Below, in pieces: positions 14,663 to 23,349 of a stretch of DNA of 30,030 nucleotides; the first letter of the stretch is position 1, and each line of letters begins with the position of its first letter. Made by a program: the position numbers and the translations under genes. This DNA is from CAYGUK01 sp964352985 (GTDB lineage: Bacteria; Pseudomonadota; Gammaproteobacteria; JAHCLG01). The stretch lies in the NCBI GenBank assembly GCA_964352985.1, contig CAYGUK010000047.1:1-30030 (forward strand), read 5' to 3'. The notes below the pieces were generated by a model that made no database searches, was not told where the DNA came from, and saw nothing but the letters and a program-made list of their open reading frames with translations.

Positions 14663-16101
14663 ATCGATATTTGCAGATAAAACCCGTAATATTTTTCGGA
14701 GTAAGCTTAGTTGTTATTTTTACAAGTTTGCTTTGTCATGCTAACACACTTGAGTTACAACAACGATTAAACCGATTGTTAGATAAATATCCTCACAATC
14801 ACATTGCTGTTAAAGTTGTAAATTTAAAAAATCATCGTGTCATTTTTTCCCATAATGCCAGTCGGTTATTTATTCCTGCAAGTAATTTAAAATTGTTTAC
14901 GACATTAAGTTCACTCGTTTATTTGGGTGAAGGTTTTCGATTTAAAACTGAAGTGTCGTCAAATCATATAGTAAATAAGCAGGGTGTAATTAAAGGCGAC
15001 ATTTATTTTAATTTTAGTGGTGATCCATCTTTTACTAGTGAAAACTTATTTGATTTAATCGTACAATTAAAACGTCATGGTATCAAGAAAATTGAAGGTA
15101 ACATCATTATCGTGGCCAATCAATTTGGTAGCAAGTTATATGGACCAGGATGGAGTTGGGATGATGAAAATAGTTGTTTTTCAGCGCCTACTAGTAGTGT
15201 GGTGATCAATGAAAATTGTTTCAAATATAATTTATATCCCGCAAAAAAAATAGCTCATCTTGCGAGGGGGAAATTAAATTCTTTTCAAAACTTTGTTTCA
15301 GTTAAAAATATAGCCACTACAATTTCACATAAAAATCCAATTTGTCCGTTAGAATTACAAGCAAATCAAAATAATCAATATGAATTATCTGGTTGTATTT
15401 CAATAAAACGAAAAGTAATAAATTTGGATATTGCGGTGAAAAATCCCATACTGCTTGTGACAGCGCTAATGAAAAATGATTTTCAGCGTCTCGGTATTAA
15501 ATTACAGGGAAAAATAATTACTGGGGAATTAAAACACAAACCTATTATTATTGTTGAACATCAGTCATTTCCACTTACCATATTAATTCAAAAAATGCTA
15601 AAAGAATCGGATAATCTTTATGCTGATGTGCTATTCAAAACCATGGGTAAACATTTTTACAAAGGCTTAGGTACTTGGTATACCGGTAAAAAAGCAGAAT
15701 TATCAGTATTAAAAAATACGATAGGATTAAATCCCAAGTCGGTCAAAATTGTCGATGGCGCAGGTGGATCTCGTTATAATGTGATAACGCCCAATGATGT
15801 TATTCATTTATTAGAATATGTTTATCAGCATCCTACAATTCGCCAAGCATTTTTTAATGCACTGCCTATCGCTGGTGTTGATGGTACTCTTAGTAATCGG
15901 ATGCAAGCAAATTTTATAAAAGGAAGAGTTTCTGCTAAAACTGGGACTATGCAATCAGTTTCAAATTTATCAGGATTTTTACATGCCGATAGTGGTCACT
16001 ATTATGCTTTTTCAATAATGATCAATGGATTTATTGAAAAACCAAAACGTTATGAAAAACTCGAAGATAAAATTTGTCAGGTGTTAGTAAAATTCGGCTA
16101 A
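14659..16101 (+). CDS. dacB: D-alanyl-D-alanine carboxypeptidase/endopeptidase (PBP4, peptidase S13)
   Basis: DacB trims or cleaves peptidoglycan cross-links in the periplasm. The 480-residue length fits PBP4. A signal peptide (hydrophobic stretch ending CHA, about residue 29) leads the protein. The three penicillin-binding motifs are present: SNLK with S75 and K78, SDN at 317-319 in KESDNLYADVLF, and KTG at 427-429 in SAKTGTM. The large domain inserted between SxxK and SDN is typical of class C low-mass PBPs. The start overlaps the stop of the LqsR-like regulator (ATGA), implying translational coupling of a cell-wall enzyme to a signalling pair. That is an unusual arrangement. Confidence 0.93.
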   Translation: MNRYLQIKPVIFFGVSLVVIFTSLLCHANTLELQQRLNRLLDKYPHNHIAVKVVNLKNHRVIFSHNASRLFIPASNLKLFTTLSSLVYLGEGFRFKTEVSSNHIVNKQGVIKGDIYFNFSGDPSFTSENLFDLIVQLKRHGIKKIEGNIIIVANQFGSKLYGPGWSWDDENSCFSAPTSSVVINENCFKYNLYPAKKIAHLARGKLNSFQNFVSVKNIATTISHKNPICPLELQANQNNQYELSGCISIKRKVINLDIAVKNPILLVTALMKNDFQRLGIKLQGKIITGELKHKPIIIVEHQSFPLTILIQKMLKESDNLYADVLFKTMGKHFYKGLGTWYTGKKAELSVLKNTIGLNPKSVKIVDGAGGSRYNVITPNDVIHLLEYVYQHPTIRQAFFNALPIAGVDGTLSNRMQANFIKGRVSAKTGTMQSVSNLSGFLHADSGHYYAFSIMINGFIEKPKRYEKLEDKICQVLVKFG

Positions 16102-16198
16102 CGAATCGATATGATAAATATCCTTCTAAATTTTTACAATAGTAAATTTAAGCAAAAAACGGTATCATTCGCGCTTCAAGCTCTATTGAGAACTCATA

Positions 16199-16903
16199 AT
16201 GCATGCTAAGTTATTGATAGTCGATGATGAAGTCGCTATACGCGACATGATTCGTTTTTCCTTAGAAGAAGAACCTTTTGATTTAAAGCTCGCGGGTGAT
16301 TGTAAAGCGGCAGAATTCCAGCTTGCTGAATTGATCCCTGATGTGATCCTTTTAGATTGGATGTTACCCGATAAAAGTGGTATTGATTTCATCAAATGGT
16401 TAAAGCAACACGAAGATTATCAGCATATTCCTGTTATCATGTTGACAGCAAAGGCTGAAGAAGAAAATAAAGTGCGAGGTTTAATGACAGGCGCGGATGA
16501 CTATATAACCAAGCCATTTTCACCTGATGAATTAATTGCCAGAATTCATGTAGTGTTACGCCGAGGTCCACTACTTAGTCCTGATAATGAAATTAAAATA
16601 AAAGATTTGGTGATCAATCTCGCGACATGTAAAGTATCTATTAATCATGAAGAGCTTGTTCTAACCGCAAATGAATTTAATATGTTAAGATTTTTTATTA
16701 AAAATCCAAATAAAACATTTTCTCGAACACAATTAATTACCCAGCTCCATGGCAGTAATAGTTTTATTGATGAACGGACTATTGATAGTCAAATCCGCCG
16801 ACTACGTGACAAATTAAAAACATTTAATTATCAAGATTTAATTAAAACAGTACGTGGGATTGGATATACTTTCATCTTAAATAAAGAAGTATGTTATGGC
16901 TAA
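16199..16903 (+). CDS. phoB: Phosphate regulon response regulator PhoB
   Basis: This 234-residue OmpR-family regulator is nearly colinear with E. coli PhoB. It has the acidic residues D9 and D10, phospho-acceptor D53 in ILLDWMLPDKSGIDFIK, T in VIMLTAKAEEE, and K in GADDYITKPFSPDELIARI. The C-terminal winged helix includes LTANEFNMLRFFIKNPNKTFSR and RTIDSQIRRLRDKL. PhoB activates phosphate-starvation genes at Pho boxes. It overlaps phoR by eight bases. A PHS-type phosphate transporter candidate lies 2.7 kb downstream; pst and phoU genes are not in the window. LDWMLP and the receiver end separate it from other OmpR-type paralogues with fair confidence. Confidence 0.9.
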   Translation: MHAKLLIVDDEVAIRDMIRFSLEEEPFDLKLAGDCKAAEFQLAELIPDVILLDWMLPDKSGIDFIKWLKQHEDYQHIPVIMLTAKAEEENKVRGLMTGADDYITKPFSPDELIARIHVVLRRGPLLSPDNEIKIKDLVINLATCKVSINHEELVLTANEFNMLRFFIKNPNKTFSRTQLITQLHGSNSFIDERTIDSQIRRLRDKLKTFNYQDLIKTVRGIGYTFILNKEVCYG

Positions 16904-17675
16904 AGTCGAGTTAGATAATGTCCCTGAAGCAATTCGAAATCATATAAATCAACTCGAACAAGTTCGTAAAGATTTTGTTGCAAATGTTTCTCATGAACTG
17001 AGAACACCGTTAACTGTGATCCGTGGTTATTTAGAAAGCTTACTCAAAAAAAATAAACCTGAAGCTAAAGTTTTTCATGATATTTTTAAACAAATGCATC
17101 AACATAGCATTCGAATGGAAAACATTATTGATGATTTACTTTTATTATCCCGACTTGAAAGTGAAGGAGAGACGATTAATACAAACCAACGTGTTGTTGT
17201 AAAATCTTTATTAGATTCAATTTGTCGTGATGCTAAAGATTACGCATTAGATAAACAACATAGTATTTTACTTGAAGCTGATCCTAATCTTGGTTTATTA
17301 GGATCAGAAGAAGAATTAAAAAGTGTGTTTACAAATTTAATTATCAATGCTGTTAAATACACACCTGCCAAAGGAAATATTCTTGTTAAGTGGTATCACG
17401 ATGAGACTCATGCTGTTTTTTCTGTTAAAGATAATGGCATTGGAATCTCTGATAAAGACATTCCTCGCATTACAGAGCGATTTTATTGTGTTGATAAAGC
17501 CCGCTCACGTGAGCGCGGTGGGACGGGTTTAGGTTTGGCAATTGTTAAACATGTCATGATGCAACATCAAGGTGAAATGCAAATCCAGAGTAAATTAGGT
17601 AAAGGTAGTGAATTTAGCTGCTTATTTCCACACGTCAGAATTTTCAAAATAAATACGACAAAAAACACCCCTTAA
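16896..17675 (+). CDS. phoR: PhoR-like histidine kinase lacking membrane and PAS domains
   Basis: Only the kinase core of PhoR is present: 259 residues against 431 in E. coli. A 30-residue helical lead (residues 1-30) goes straight into the H box FVANVSHELRTPLTVIRGYLE with H33. It is followed by the N box FTNLIINAVKYTP, the G1 box DNGIGI, the F box ERFYCVD and the G2 box GGTGLGLAIVKHVM. The usual N-terminal transmembrane pair and PAS domain (about 170 residues) are missing, and the gene begins inside the phoB end (ATG 16896, eight-base overlap), so no upstream part exists. The enzyme looks catalytically complete but cytosolic. Signal input would have to come from a partner such as PhoU. Its position beside phoB supports the name. 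Confidence 0.82.
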   Translation: MAKVELDNVPEAIRNHINQLEQVRKDFVANVSHELRTPLTVIRGYLESLLKKNKPEAKVFHDIFKQMHQHSIRMENIIDDLLLLSRLESEGETINTNQRVVVKSLLDSICRDAKDYALDKQHSILLEADPNLGLLGSEEELKSVFTNLIINAVKYTPAKGNILVKWYHDETHAVFSVKDNGIGISDKDIPRITERFYCVDKARSRERGGTGLGLAIVKHVMMQHQGEMQIQSKLGKGSEFSCLFPHVRIFKINTTKNTP

Positions 17676-17820
17676 ATTTCATTTATAATAAACTATTCAA
17701 TTCTAATCTATAATAAAGGGCATTTGATAAAATCAAACACTTGCCTTCTGAAATTTTGATAGGAAACGATATAATATACCTTATTGGCTCGAAAGTTAAA
17801 AACTAAAATAAGGGAAAAAA

Positions 17821-18768
17821 ATGTATCTCGATACCAAATTCCTCATAAATTCAGAGTTGCAAGTAAAAAAAATCTGTGAACCATTATGCGATGCGTTCAA
17901 CATTAATTATTTTGCCTATCATCGAATAGACACGGATTTACAGTTAGCAACTTTAACAACTAATCATGAAATAATTAAATTTACTCGAAACCATAAATTA
18001 TTTAGCGAGTTACATGAGCCACCTAATCTATTGACAAATCAAGTTATCTTCACGGATGATATTTGTAGAGAATCAAAGTTATATCAAAACTCGATATTAC
18101 CAATTCAAGAAAAATTTGGACTTTACCATGGTGTTACAATTCTCACCTCTCAATCAAACTATTTTGAAATATTTTTTATCACGACATATGAGGAAAATAC
18201 TAACTTCAAAAATTTTATCTATGCTAATCATGAATGTTTAGAGTCATTTTTAGCCTATTTTAGAAATAAAGCACATCGTTTGATATCTACGAGTTTGAAT
18301 TATTCAATTGATATAAGGACTACCCAATTATTCAAAAATGTAAAAATGGCATTACAGGGTATATCGAGCGAGGCAACAATTGATGAAATGTTAAATCAAC
18401 TTTATAATATTAAAAAATTACCTAACCAATTTAAATTTTCAATCAAAAAATATTATCTAAACAAACCCTATGATTTAATCTATTTAACACAACGAGAATT
18501 AGATGTTTTATTGCTATTAGCTAAACGAATTACCATGAAATCAATTGCGAAGATGCTCGACGTATCTTGGACAACAGTTCGCTATCATATCGAAAATATC
18601 CGCAGTAAATTTCAATGTAAATCTAAAACAGACTTAATTAGGTTGATCAATAATAATAATATTATTGATCAATTTAACTATCGTATTGATAATTTCTATT
18701 ATGATACAACGCTAGTAAAGCAAATCTTCAACTCTTTAATTGAAGATGAGTGCTTTAATAATTTGTAA
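17821..18768 (+). CDS. LuxR-type transcriptional regulator with N-terminal sensor-like domain
   Basis: This is a 315-residue regulator. The LuxR/FixJ-type helix-turn-helix spans about residues 222-275: LTQRELDVLLLLAKRITMKSIAKMLDVSWTTVRYHIENIRSKF, with typical E, V and K positions. About 200 residues in front (FAYHRIDTDLQLATLTTN, later LYHGVTILTSQ) resemble the PAS-like or autoinducer-binding N-terminal domains seen in large Legionellales LuxR-type families. A 40-residue tail follows the DNA-binding domain. A TATAAT at 17770-17775 precedes the gene. It sits alone between phoR and a convergent yqhA-like gene and ends in a very strong hairpin. Ligand and targets are unknown, and no acyl-homoserine-lactone synthase is in the window. 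Confidence 0.8.
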   Translation: MYLDTKFLINSELQVKKICEPLCDAFNINYFAYHRIDTDLQLATLTTNHEIIKFTRNHKLFSELHEPPNLLTNQVIFTDDICRESKLYQNSILPIQEKFGLYHGVTILTSQSNYFEIFFITTYEENTNFKNFIYANHECLESFLAYFRNKAHRLISTSLNYSIDIRTTQLFKNVKMALQGISSEATIDEMLNQLYNIKKLPNQFKFSIKKYYLNKPYDLIYLTQRELDVLLLLAKRITMKSIAKMLDVSWTTVRYHIENIRSKFQCKSKTDLIRLINNNNIIDQFNYRIDNFYYDTTLVKQIFNSLIEDECFNNL

Positions 18769-18807
18769 CTATTCAGCATTTATGCTGAATAGTTACAAAT
18801 ATTTTTT
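18761..18807 (+). terminator. Perfect 19-bp hairpin terminator after the LuxR-type gene
   Basis: ATTTGTAACTATTCAGCAT (18761-18779) is repeated as its exact reverse complement at 18782-18800, with a TT between, and is followed by six T residues. The stop codon TAA (18766-18768) lies inside the left arm. It probably ends the rightward transcript before the convergent yqhA-like gene. Confidence 0.85.
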
Positions 18808-18880
18808 GAATTATAGTTTACTATTTATTATAAAGACTACTATTAATACATATTATAATGTAGAGTGTTATAGTTGATGA

Positions 18881-19366
18881 TTAATGTGCTTTGCTATTTG
18901 TCAGTGCCATTAGAAATGCTGTGATCACAAATGTTAAATGTAATGCAATATAAAGAATGACAATTTCACTTTTATAGCTACTAAGCGACATAAAAACTTG
19001 GAGTAAATGAATCGAAGATATTGCTACAATCGCTATTACCAATTTTGTTTTTAAGGCACTTGGTGTAATGTTTTTTAACCAACCTAATTCACGTAATTTA
19101 TCTTTTTTAGCATTACTTGCAATAAAATTTTCATATCCACTTAACATAATGATAACGAGCAAACTCGCAATAAGTGTTAAATCAATTAAACCCAGTACAT
19201 TTAAAATTAAGTCTGATTCTTTAATTGTTGTCATTTGCAAAATTAAATGGAAGGTATCTAAACCAAATTTAATTAACACAGTAAATAAAGCGCAAACTAA
19301 ACCGGTATAAATAGGGGCTAGTAACCAACGGCTTGTATATAATATAGTTTGAATAATTTTATCCAT
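18881..19366 (-). CDS. YqhA family (UPF0114) inner-membrane protein
   Basis: A 161-residue integral membrane protein of the YqhA/UPF0114 family, whose function is not known. Four hydrophobic segments are visible: APIYTGLVCALFTVLIKF, LGLIDLTLIASLLVIIML, LVIAIVAISSIHLLQVFM and IVILYIALHLTFVITAFLMAL. The family-typical SGYENFIA and RELGWLKNITPSALKTKL lie between the second and third. ATG 19366 was chosen because AGGAG is five bases upstream; a GTG six bases earlier overlaps that site. It is convergent with the LuxR-type gene and divergent from the MFS transporter. Confidence 0.88.
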   Translation of the reverse strand: MDKIIQTILYTSRWLLAPIYTGLVCALFTVLIKFGLDTFHLILQMTTIKESDLILNVLGLIDLTLIASLLVIIMLSGYENFIASNAKKDKLRELGWLKNITPSALKTKLVIAIVAISSIHLLQVFMSLSSYKSEIVILYIALHLTFVITAFLMALTNSKAH

Positions 19367-19462
19367 GAGCACTCCTAATAATTGTAATTATTTGGTTAGG
19401 GTTTTCATTAATTACGACATGTTAACTAATGATTTAATTTGATTTGTTATATCATAATATCT

Positions 19463-19486
19463 CATCACAGGTGAAAAATAGTGATG
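19463..19486. promoter_or_regulatory. Inverted repeats in the yqhA-like/MFS divergent region
   Basis: CATCAC (19463-19468) and GTGATG (19481-19486) form a dyad with 12 bases between. TCAC-AG-GTGA (19465-19474) is nested inside. They may be an operator for either divergent gene. I looked for a Pho box here because the transporter is PHS-like, and found no convincing match. Confidence 0.25.
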
Positions 19487-19651
19487 TGTTTTAGTTGATT
19501 ATTGCAGGATGATGTGTGATAACAATATGTTAGCTGAGATACCTTAGACGAATAAGATACTTTGACTAATTAATACTAGTCTTGCCCTTAAATTGCCATA
19601 AATCCATGTTATTTTTCCAAATATAACCGAACATGTGTGGAGAGGGTAAGA

Positions 19652-21007
19652 ATGATCATTGGTCAGCATCCTGTTTTAGTCAGCGCAAATCCAGTGCCTA
19701 GCGAAAAAGTCAAATCGCAGATAAATTGCTATCATCAAAAAATGATCTTTACCGCAGGAATGGGTTTTTTTACCGATGCTTATGATTTATTTATAATAGG
19801 GGTAGTCACTTCATTATTAATACCAATATGGCATTTAACAATTTTTCAATTAGCGATATTAAACGGAGCTTCCTTAGCTTCTGCTGCAATTGGTGCGGTT
19901 ACTTTTGGTTATTTAGCAGATAAATTCGGTCGCAGTAAAATGTATGGGTTTGAGATTTTAATATTAGTGATTGGCTCAATTTTATCGGCAGTTGCAATGA
20001 ATTTTATGTGGTTAATTTGCGCTAGAGTTATTGTTGGTTTAGGCATAGGCGGTGATTATCCTTCCAGTGCCGTTGTTGTTGGCGAGCATGCCAATCATCA
20101 ACGTCGAGGATTTTTAATGCTATTAGTTTTTGCTATGCAAGCTGTTGGATTAATCGTTGGTCCCTTGATTGCGACTTTATTTCTTTCTCTCAATATAGAT
20201 CCACATTTAGTTTGGCGTATTTTACTTGGATTTGGTGCAATCCCTGCTGCATCTGTTTTTTATTTACGTCGCTCAATCACAGAAACGCCACATTTTATTA
20301 TGAATAAAAATGCGCCGGTTGAAGTCAGTAGTGTCATTGATGATATGACAAGAAATTATCCCGGTCAGGCAAAAGCAACTTTACCTAAAAAACAAAATCA
20401 TCAATTATGGTCTTTACCCTGGTTACGTTATTTAGTGGGTACGGCTGGCGCTTGGTTTTTGCTTGATGTTGCTTTTTATGGGAATGGAATTTCTTCTACA
20501 TTAATTTTAAATACCCTGAAACCGCATGCGAGTATTATTCATCATATATTGATTACTTCGGGGATGTTTTTCTTATTTGCTGTGCCGGGTTATTTCTTTG
20601 CTGCGCGTTATGTCGATAAAATAGGTCGTAAACCCATCCAGATCTTGGGATTTATCGTCATGGCAATTTGTTATGGCGTAATTGGTTTAGTTCCGGAAAT
20701 TACAACACATTTACCTTTGTTTATTTTACTATTTGGTTTAAGTTTCTTTTTTATTAATTTTGGTCCCAATACAACAACGTTTTTGATCCCATCCGAGATA
20801 TTTCCCACATCAATTCGCGCAACAGCACATGGTTTATCTGCTGCAATAGGAAAAGTGGGGGCATTTATGGGCGCATTTTTACTACCCCTTATTTTGCAAC
20901 ACTTTGGATTATCTATCACCATGCAATGGGTGAGCTTGATTTCGTTAGTTGGTGTGTTCCTTACTCTGCTTGTACCTGAAATGAAAAATCGTGAATTAAT
21001 GGTATAA
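19652..21007 (+). CDS. MFS transporter, PHS (Pho84-like phosphate:H+ symporter) type
   Basis: This 451-residue major-facilitator protein has about 12 membrane segments. The opening MIFTAGMGFFTDAYDLFIIGVV is the signature of the phosphate:H+ symporter branch. Other MFS blocks follow: GYLADKFGRSKMYG between helices 2 and 3, GLGIGGDYPSSAVVVGE in helix 4, and FLIPSEIFPTSIRATAHGLSAAIGKVGA in helix 11. ATG 19652 follows GGAGAGGG with good spacing; a GTG at 19637 overlaps that site. Inorganic phosphate is the likely substrate, and its closeness to phoBR supports this. However, related MFS branches carry organic acids or sugars, so the substrate is inferred. Confidence 0.82.
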   Translation: MIIGQHPVLVSANPVPSEKVKSQINCYHQKMIFTAGMGFFTDAYDLFIIGVVTSLLIPIWHLTIFQLAILNGASLASAAIGAVTFGYLADKFGRSKMYGFEILILVIGSILSAVAMNFMWLICARVIVGLGIGGDYPSSAVVVGEHANHQRRGFLMLLVFAMQAVGLIVGPLIATLFLSLNIDPHLVWRILLGFGAIPAASVFYLRRSITETPHFIMNKNAPVEVSSVIDDMTRNYPGQAKATLPKKQNHQLWSLPWLRYLVGTAGAWFLLDVAFYGNGISSTLILNTLKPHASIIHHILITSGMFFLFAVPGYFFAARYVDKIGRKPIQILGFIVMAICYGVIGLVPEITTHLPLFILLFGLSFFFINFGPNTTTFLIPSEIFPTSIRATAHGLSAAIGKVGAFMGAFLLPLILQHFGLSITMQWVSLISLVGVFLTLLVPEMKNRELMV

Positions 21008-21427
21008 AATCGGATTAGCTATTTAATTATATTATTAATATTATGTTTGTTAAATCGATTAAACTCAGAAAAATAAATATTTTTCGAAAAATCAAGAAAA
21101 AAAAACCGGGTTGAATCTTAGTGTTTATACCACTTGTTTTACATAATCGGAATTCTACAATAAGCAAAAATTGAAAACCGAGAACGGCTATGCGCTATTT
21201 AGTTATAATTTTTGATGAGGTAAATTGTGGATATGGTCATATTGAATTGTTTGCTTATTTTAAAGAAGAGCCAACTAAATTAACTATGAAAAAACAACAT
21301 GTAATACCCACACCATTCTATTAATAAACGAATCTAGACATTGAGATATTGAGATAAAATTGCATTATATGAATGCTTATGGAACAATTGAATTTGTTTT
21401 CAAATCGTAGAAATATTTACTAAACAT
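21008..21427. other. 420-base gap: weak hairpin, 44-codon frame, tandem repeat
   Basis: After the MFS gene a pure-AT hairpin GAAAAATA-AA-TATTTTTC (21068-21085) could be a weak transcript end. A 44-codon frame from ATG 21190 to TAA 21324 begins MRYLVIIFDEVNCGYGHIE and has no good ribosome-binding site or recognised homology. At 21340-21355 ATTGAGAT is repeated in tandem. I see no riboswitch upstream of the queuosine transporter. Confidence 0.4.
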
Positions 21428-22072
21428 ATGAATATAGAAAATTTATTCCGATATAAATTATTAATTTTTATTTCAATGCTATTTATTGCTTGTATCATAG
21501 CCGCAGATATCTTTACCTATAAAATCATTTTTATTTTTAAGTATGAAGGCTCGGCATCATTAATTGTATTTCCTATGATATTTTTATTAAGTGATATGAT
21601 CACTGAGTTATATGGTAAAAAGATTAGTCGATTTTTTTTATATTGTGGTATAGCCGTCGAATTTATCTTTGACTGTATTTTTAGCAAAATTGTTTATTTA
21701 ACCTCTCCCAGCACATTTCATCTACAAGCAGCTTTTACGAATGTGATAGGAACGTTACCTCGAATATTTGTTGGTGTTTTTATTGCATTATTCGTGAGTT
21801 CTCTAATTAATATTTTCCTCATGTCATATTGGAAAGAAAAATTATTAAAAAAATCTTATTCGTTAAGAAGTTTGTTTTCATCCTTAACGGGTGAACTAGT
21901 TTTTGTCATCATTGGTTATATGATTTGGTTCTATGGTGTCAAACCTATTCCTGAAATTATTCAACTTATGATAGTGTCTTTTGTGACAAAAATATTATTC
22001 ACATTAATCCTTGTTTGGCCTATTTCATCTAGTGTTTATCTGATTAAAAAGAGATATCCGACATTGTTTTAA
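21428..22072 (+). CDS. Queuosine precursor transporter (VUT/YhhQ family)
   Basis: A 214-residue membrane protein with about six hydrophobic segments. The family marks are visible: FPMIFLLSDMITELYGKK, the acidic D-x-x-x-E-x-Y-G motif after the second helix, LPRIFVGVFIALFVSSLINI, and the RSLFSSLTGELVFVIIGYM segment corresponding to the conserved R...S...D/E helix. YhhQ imports preQ0/preQ1 for queuosine synthesis. With queC in the same window, the cell may both make and salvage precursor. No binding site is clear before ATG 21428. The exact imported base cannot be read from sequence. Confidence 0.82.
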   Translation: MNIENLFRYKLLIFISMLFIACIIAADIFTYKIIFIFKYEGSASLIVFPMIFLLSDMITELYGKKISRFFLYCGIAVEFIFDCIFSKIVYLTSPSTFHLQAAFTNVIGTLPRIFVGVFIALFVSSLINIFLMSYWKEKLLKKSYSLRSLFSSLTGELVFVIIGYMIWFYGVKPIPEIIQLMIVSFVTKILFTLILVWPISSSVYLIKKRYPTLF

Positions 22073-22220
22073 TTAATGTACGTTCATATCTTCTTCTATA
22101 TTTATTATTTATCATCATCTCATTTAATGAAAAACTGTTGTGCAATATAAGTTATTTATTCAGCAAATGGTTTTGGTATGTTTTTATCTTTGTTATGAAC
22201 TAAAGCTATAAGGAAAATTC

Positions 22221-23345
22221 ATGCCAACAAATTCATCGTTAACATCGCATAACTCTGGACACGCTAGTCAGAAATCTTCATTGAGTCCTATCTCTCTAGT
22301 CGCGCTTGCTGCATTGATTAGAAATCTTGAAGAGTCATCAAATATTGAACTAAGGAAAAGTATGAAGAAAGCGATGATAAAACCACCTTCAGCAAAAAAA
22401 AACAGAAAGCATTACGGAACAAATTATGGAGCGATTCACACTCGACAATCAAATCATTCGATTCCTCGTGGACTTAAACCTTATACTGGTTTTTTTAAGA
22501 AACCTATTCAGATAGGTGATACAACTTATTTCCAAGCTAAAGAAAATACATCTGATACAAAAAAAACTCAACTTAAAGAAACTAAACAAAGTCCACCCTT
22601 ATTGAAGGATGAATTACCAGCTACAAATAACACAGTTACATGCCAACATGCCGCGCGAAAAACAACGCCAGGAACTAAATCACTCAAATCTTTTAATTTT
22701 GAAAAAGGTAAAGAATATAATTCATTGGATCTTTGCTTTACAAATATCGCACCATGTCATCCACAAACATCCTTACGTTTTGACATAGATACAGTTTGGT
22801 CTATTCCACCATATTTACCCTTTCAACGACAAATTTATATGTTAGCAAAACCTAGTAAAGGGGAATTTGATATAGCTTTGCAGTTACAACAATTAGTTCC
22901 CAAAGAATCAACAACAGTTTATTCTAGCTATGATAAAGTAACGTTATTTGAACCAGCAGTAATTAATAATGCCAATTATAGTATTTGTTTTACTAACCCT
23001 AATAGAGGTTTAGAGATCGCTATAAAATTAACAAATGAAACGACACAGACATTATATAATTTATCTGTTCATTTATGGAATCCTAATGATTTTACAAATT
23101 TTGTATACGACAGAGATGCTAATTATATAGATGTGACTATAAAAGACTGTGTAGACACAGATGTTTGTGCGACAGAAACTCATTTTACGCTTTCTTCATC
23201 ATCAGACGGAGAACAATTACAACCAAGTGTAATAACATTATTCACTTTAATCGTGACAGGATTTATTGCCTCTAGACTTAATCGTTTAGGTAATCATCAA
23301 ATGACTGAGGAAACTGCTGAACAACAAAGTCAATTGAGAATGTAA
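22221..23345 (+). CDS. Hypothetical protein with one C-terminal membrane segment
   Basis: This 374-residue protein is not recognised. AAGGA lies seven bases before ATG 22221. Residues 1-150 are hydrophilic, Ser/Thr/Lys-rich and probably disordered. Residues about 170-330 look folded, with alternating strands (LRFDIDTVWSIPPYL, YSICFTNPNRGLEIAIKLTNETTQTLYNLSVHLWNP) that could be a beta-sandwich. One hydrophobic stretch, VITLFTLIVTGFIASRL (about 336-353), is followed by a short polar tail rich in E and Q with a TEETAE patch. There is no signal peptide. It is a lone gene with its own terminator. A secreted effector is possible, because the tail resembles the glutamate-rich signals of Dot/Icm substrates, but this is a guess. 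Confidence 0.75.
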   Translation: MPTNSSLTSHNSGHASQKSSLSPISLVALAALIRNLEESSNIELRKSMKKAMIKPPSAKKNRKHYGTNYGAIHTRQSNHSIPRGLKPYTGFFKKPIQIGDTTYFQAKENTSDTKKTQLKETKQSPPLLKDELPATNNTVTCQHAARKTTPGTKSLKSFNFEKGKEYNSLDLCFTNIAPCHPQTSLRFDIDTVWSIPPYLPFQRQIYMLAKPSKGEFDIALQLQQLVPKESTTVYSSYDKVTLFEPAVINNANYSICFTNPNRGLEIAIKLTNETTQTLYNLSVHLWNPNDFTNFVYDRDANYIDVTIKDCVDTDVCATETHFTLSSSSDGEQLQPSVITLFTLIVTGFIASRLNRLGNHQMTEETAEQQSQLRM

Positions 23346-23349
23346 TAAT

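Noticed and set aside
17821..18768. LuxR-type gene as an acyl-homoserine-lactone receptor
   Set aside because: The N-terminal domain lacks a recognisable set of the lactone-binding residues and no luxI-type synthase is in the window, so the ligand is left open.
19373..19651. Pho box before the PHS-type transporter
   Set aside because: Only loose CTGTCAT-like matches in AT-rich DNA; no pair of repeats at 11-base spacing.
21190..21324. 44-codon frame as a real small protein
   Set aside because: No good ribosome-binding site, no known motif and no conservation evidence; noted only within the gap description.
21328..21427. preQ1 riboswitch upstream of the queuosine transporter
   Set aside because: No short hairpin with the C-rich loop and A-rich tail of preQ1-I is visible, and nothing like preQ1-II.
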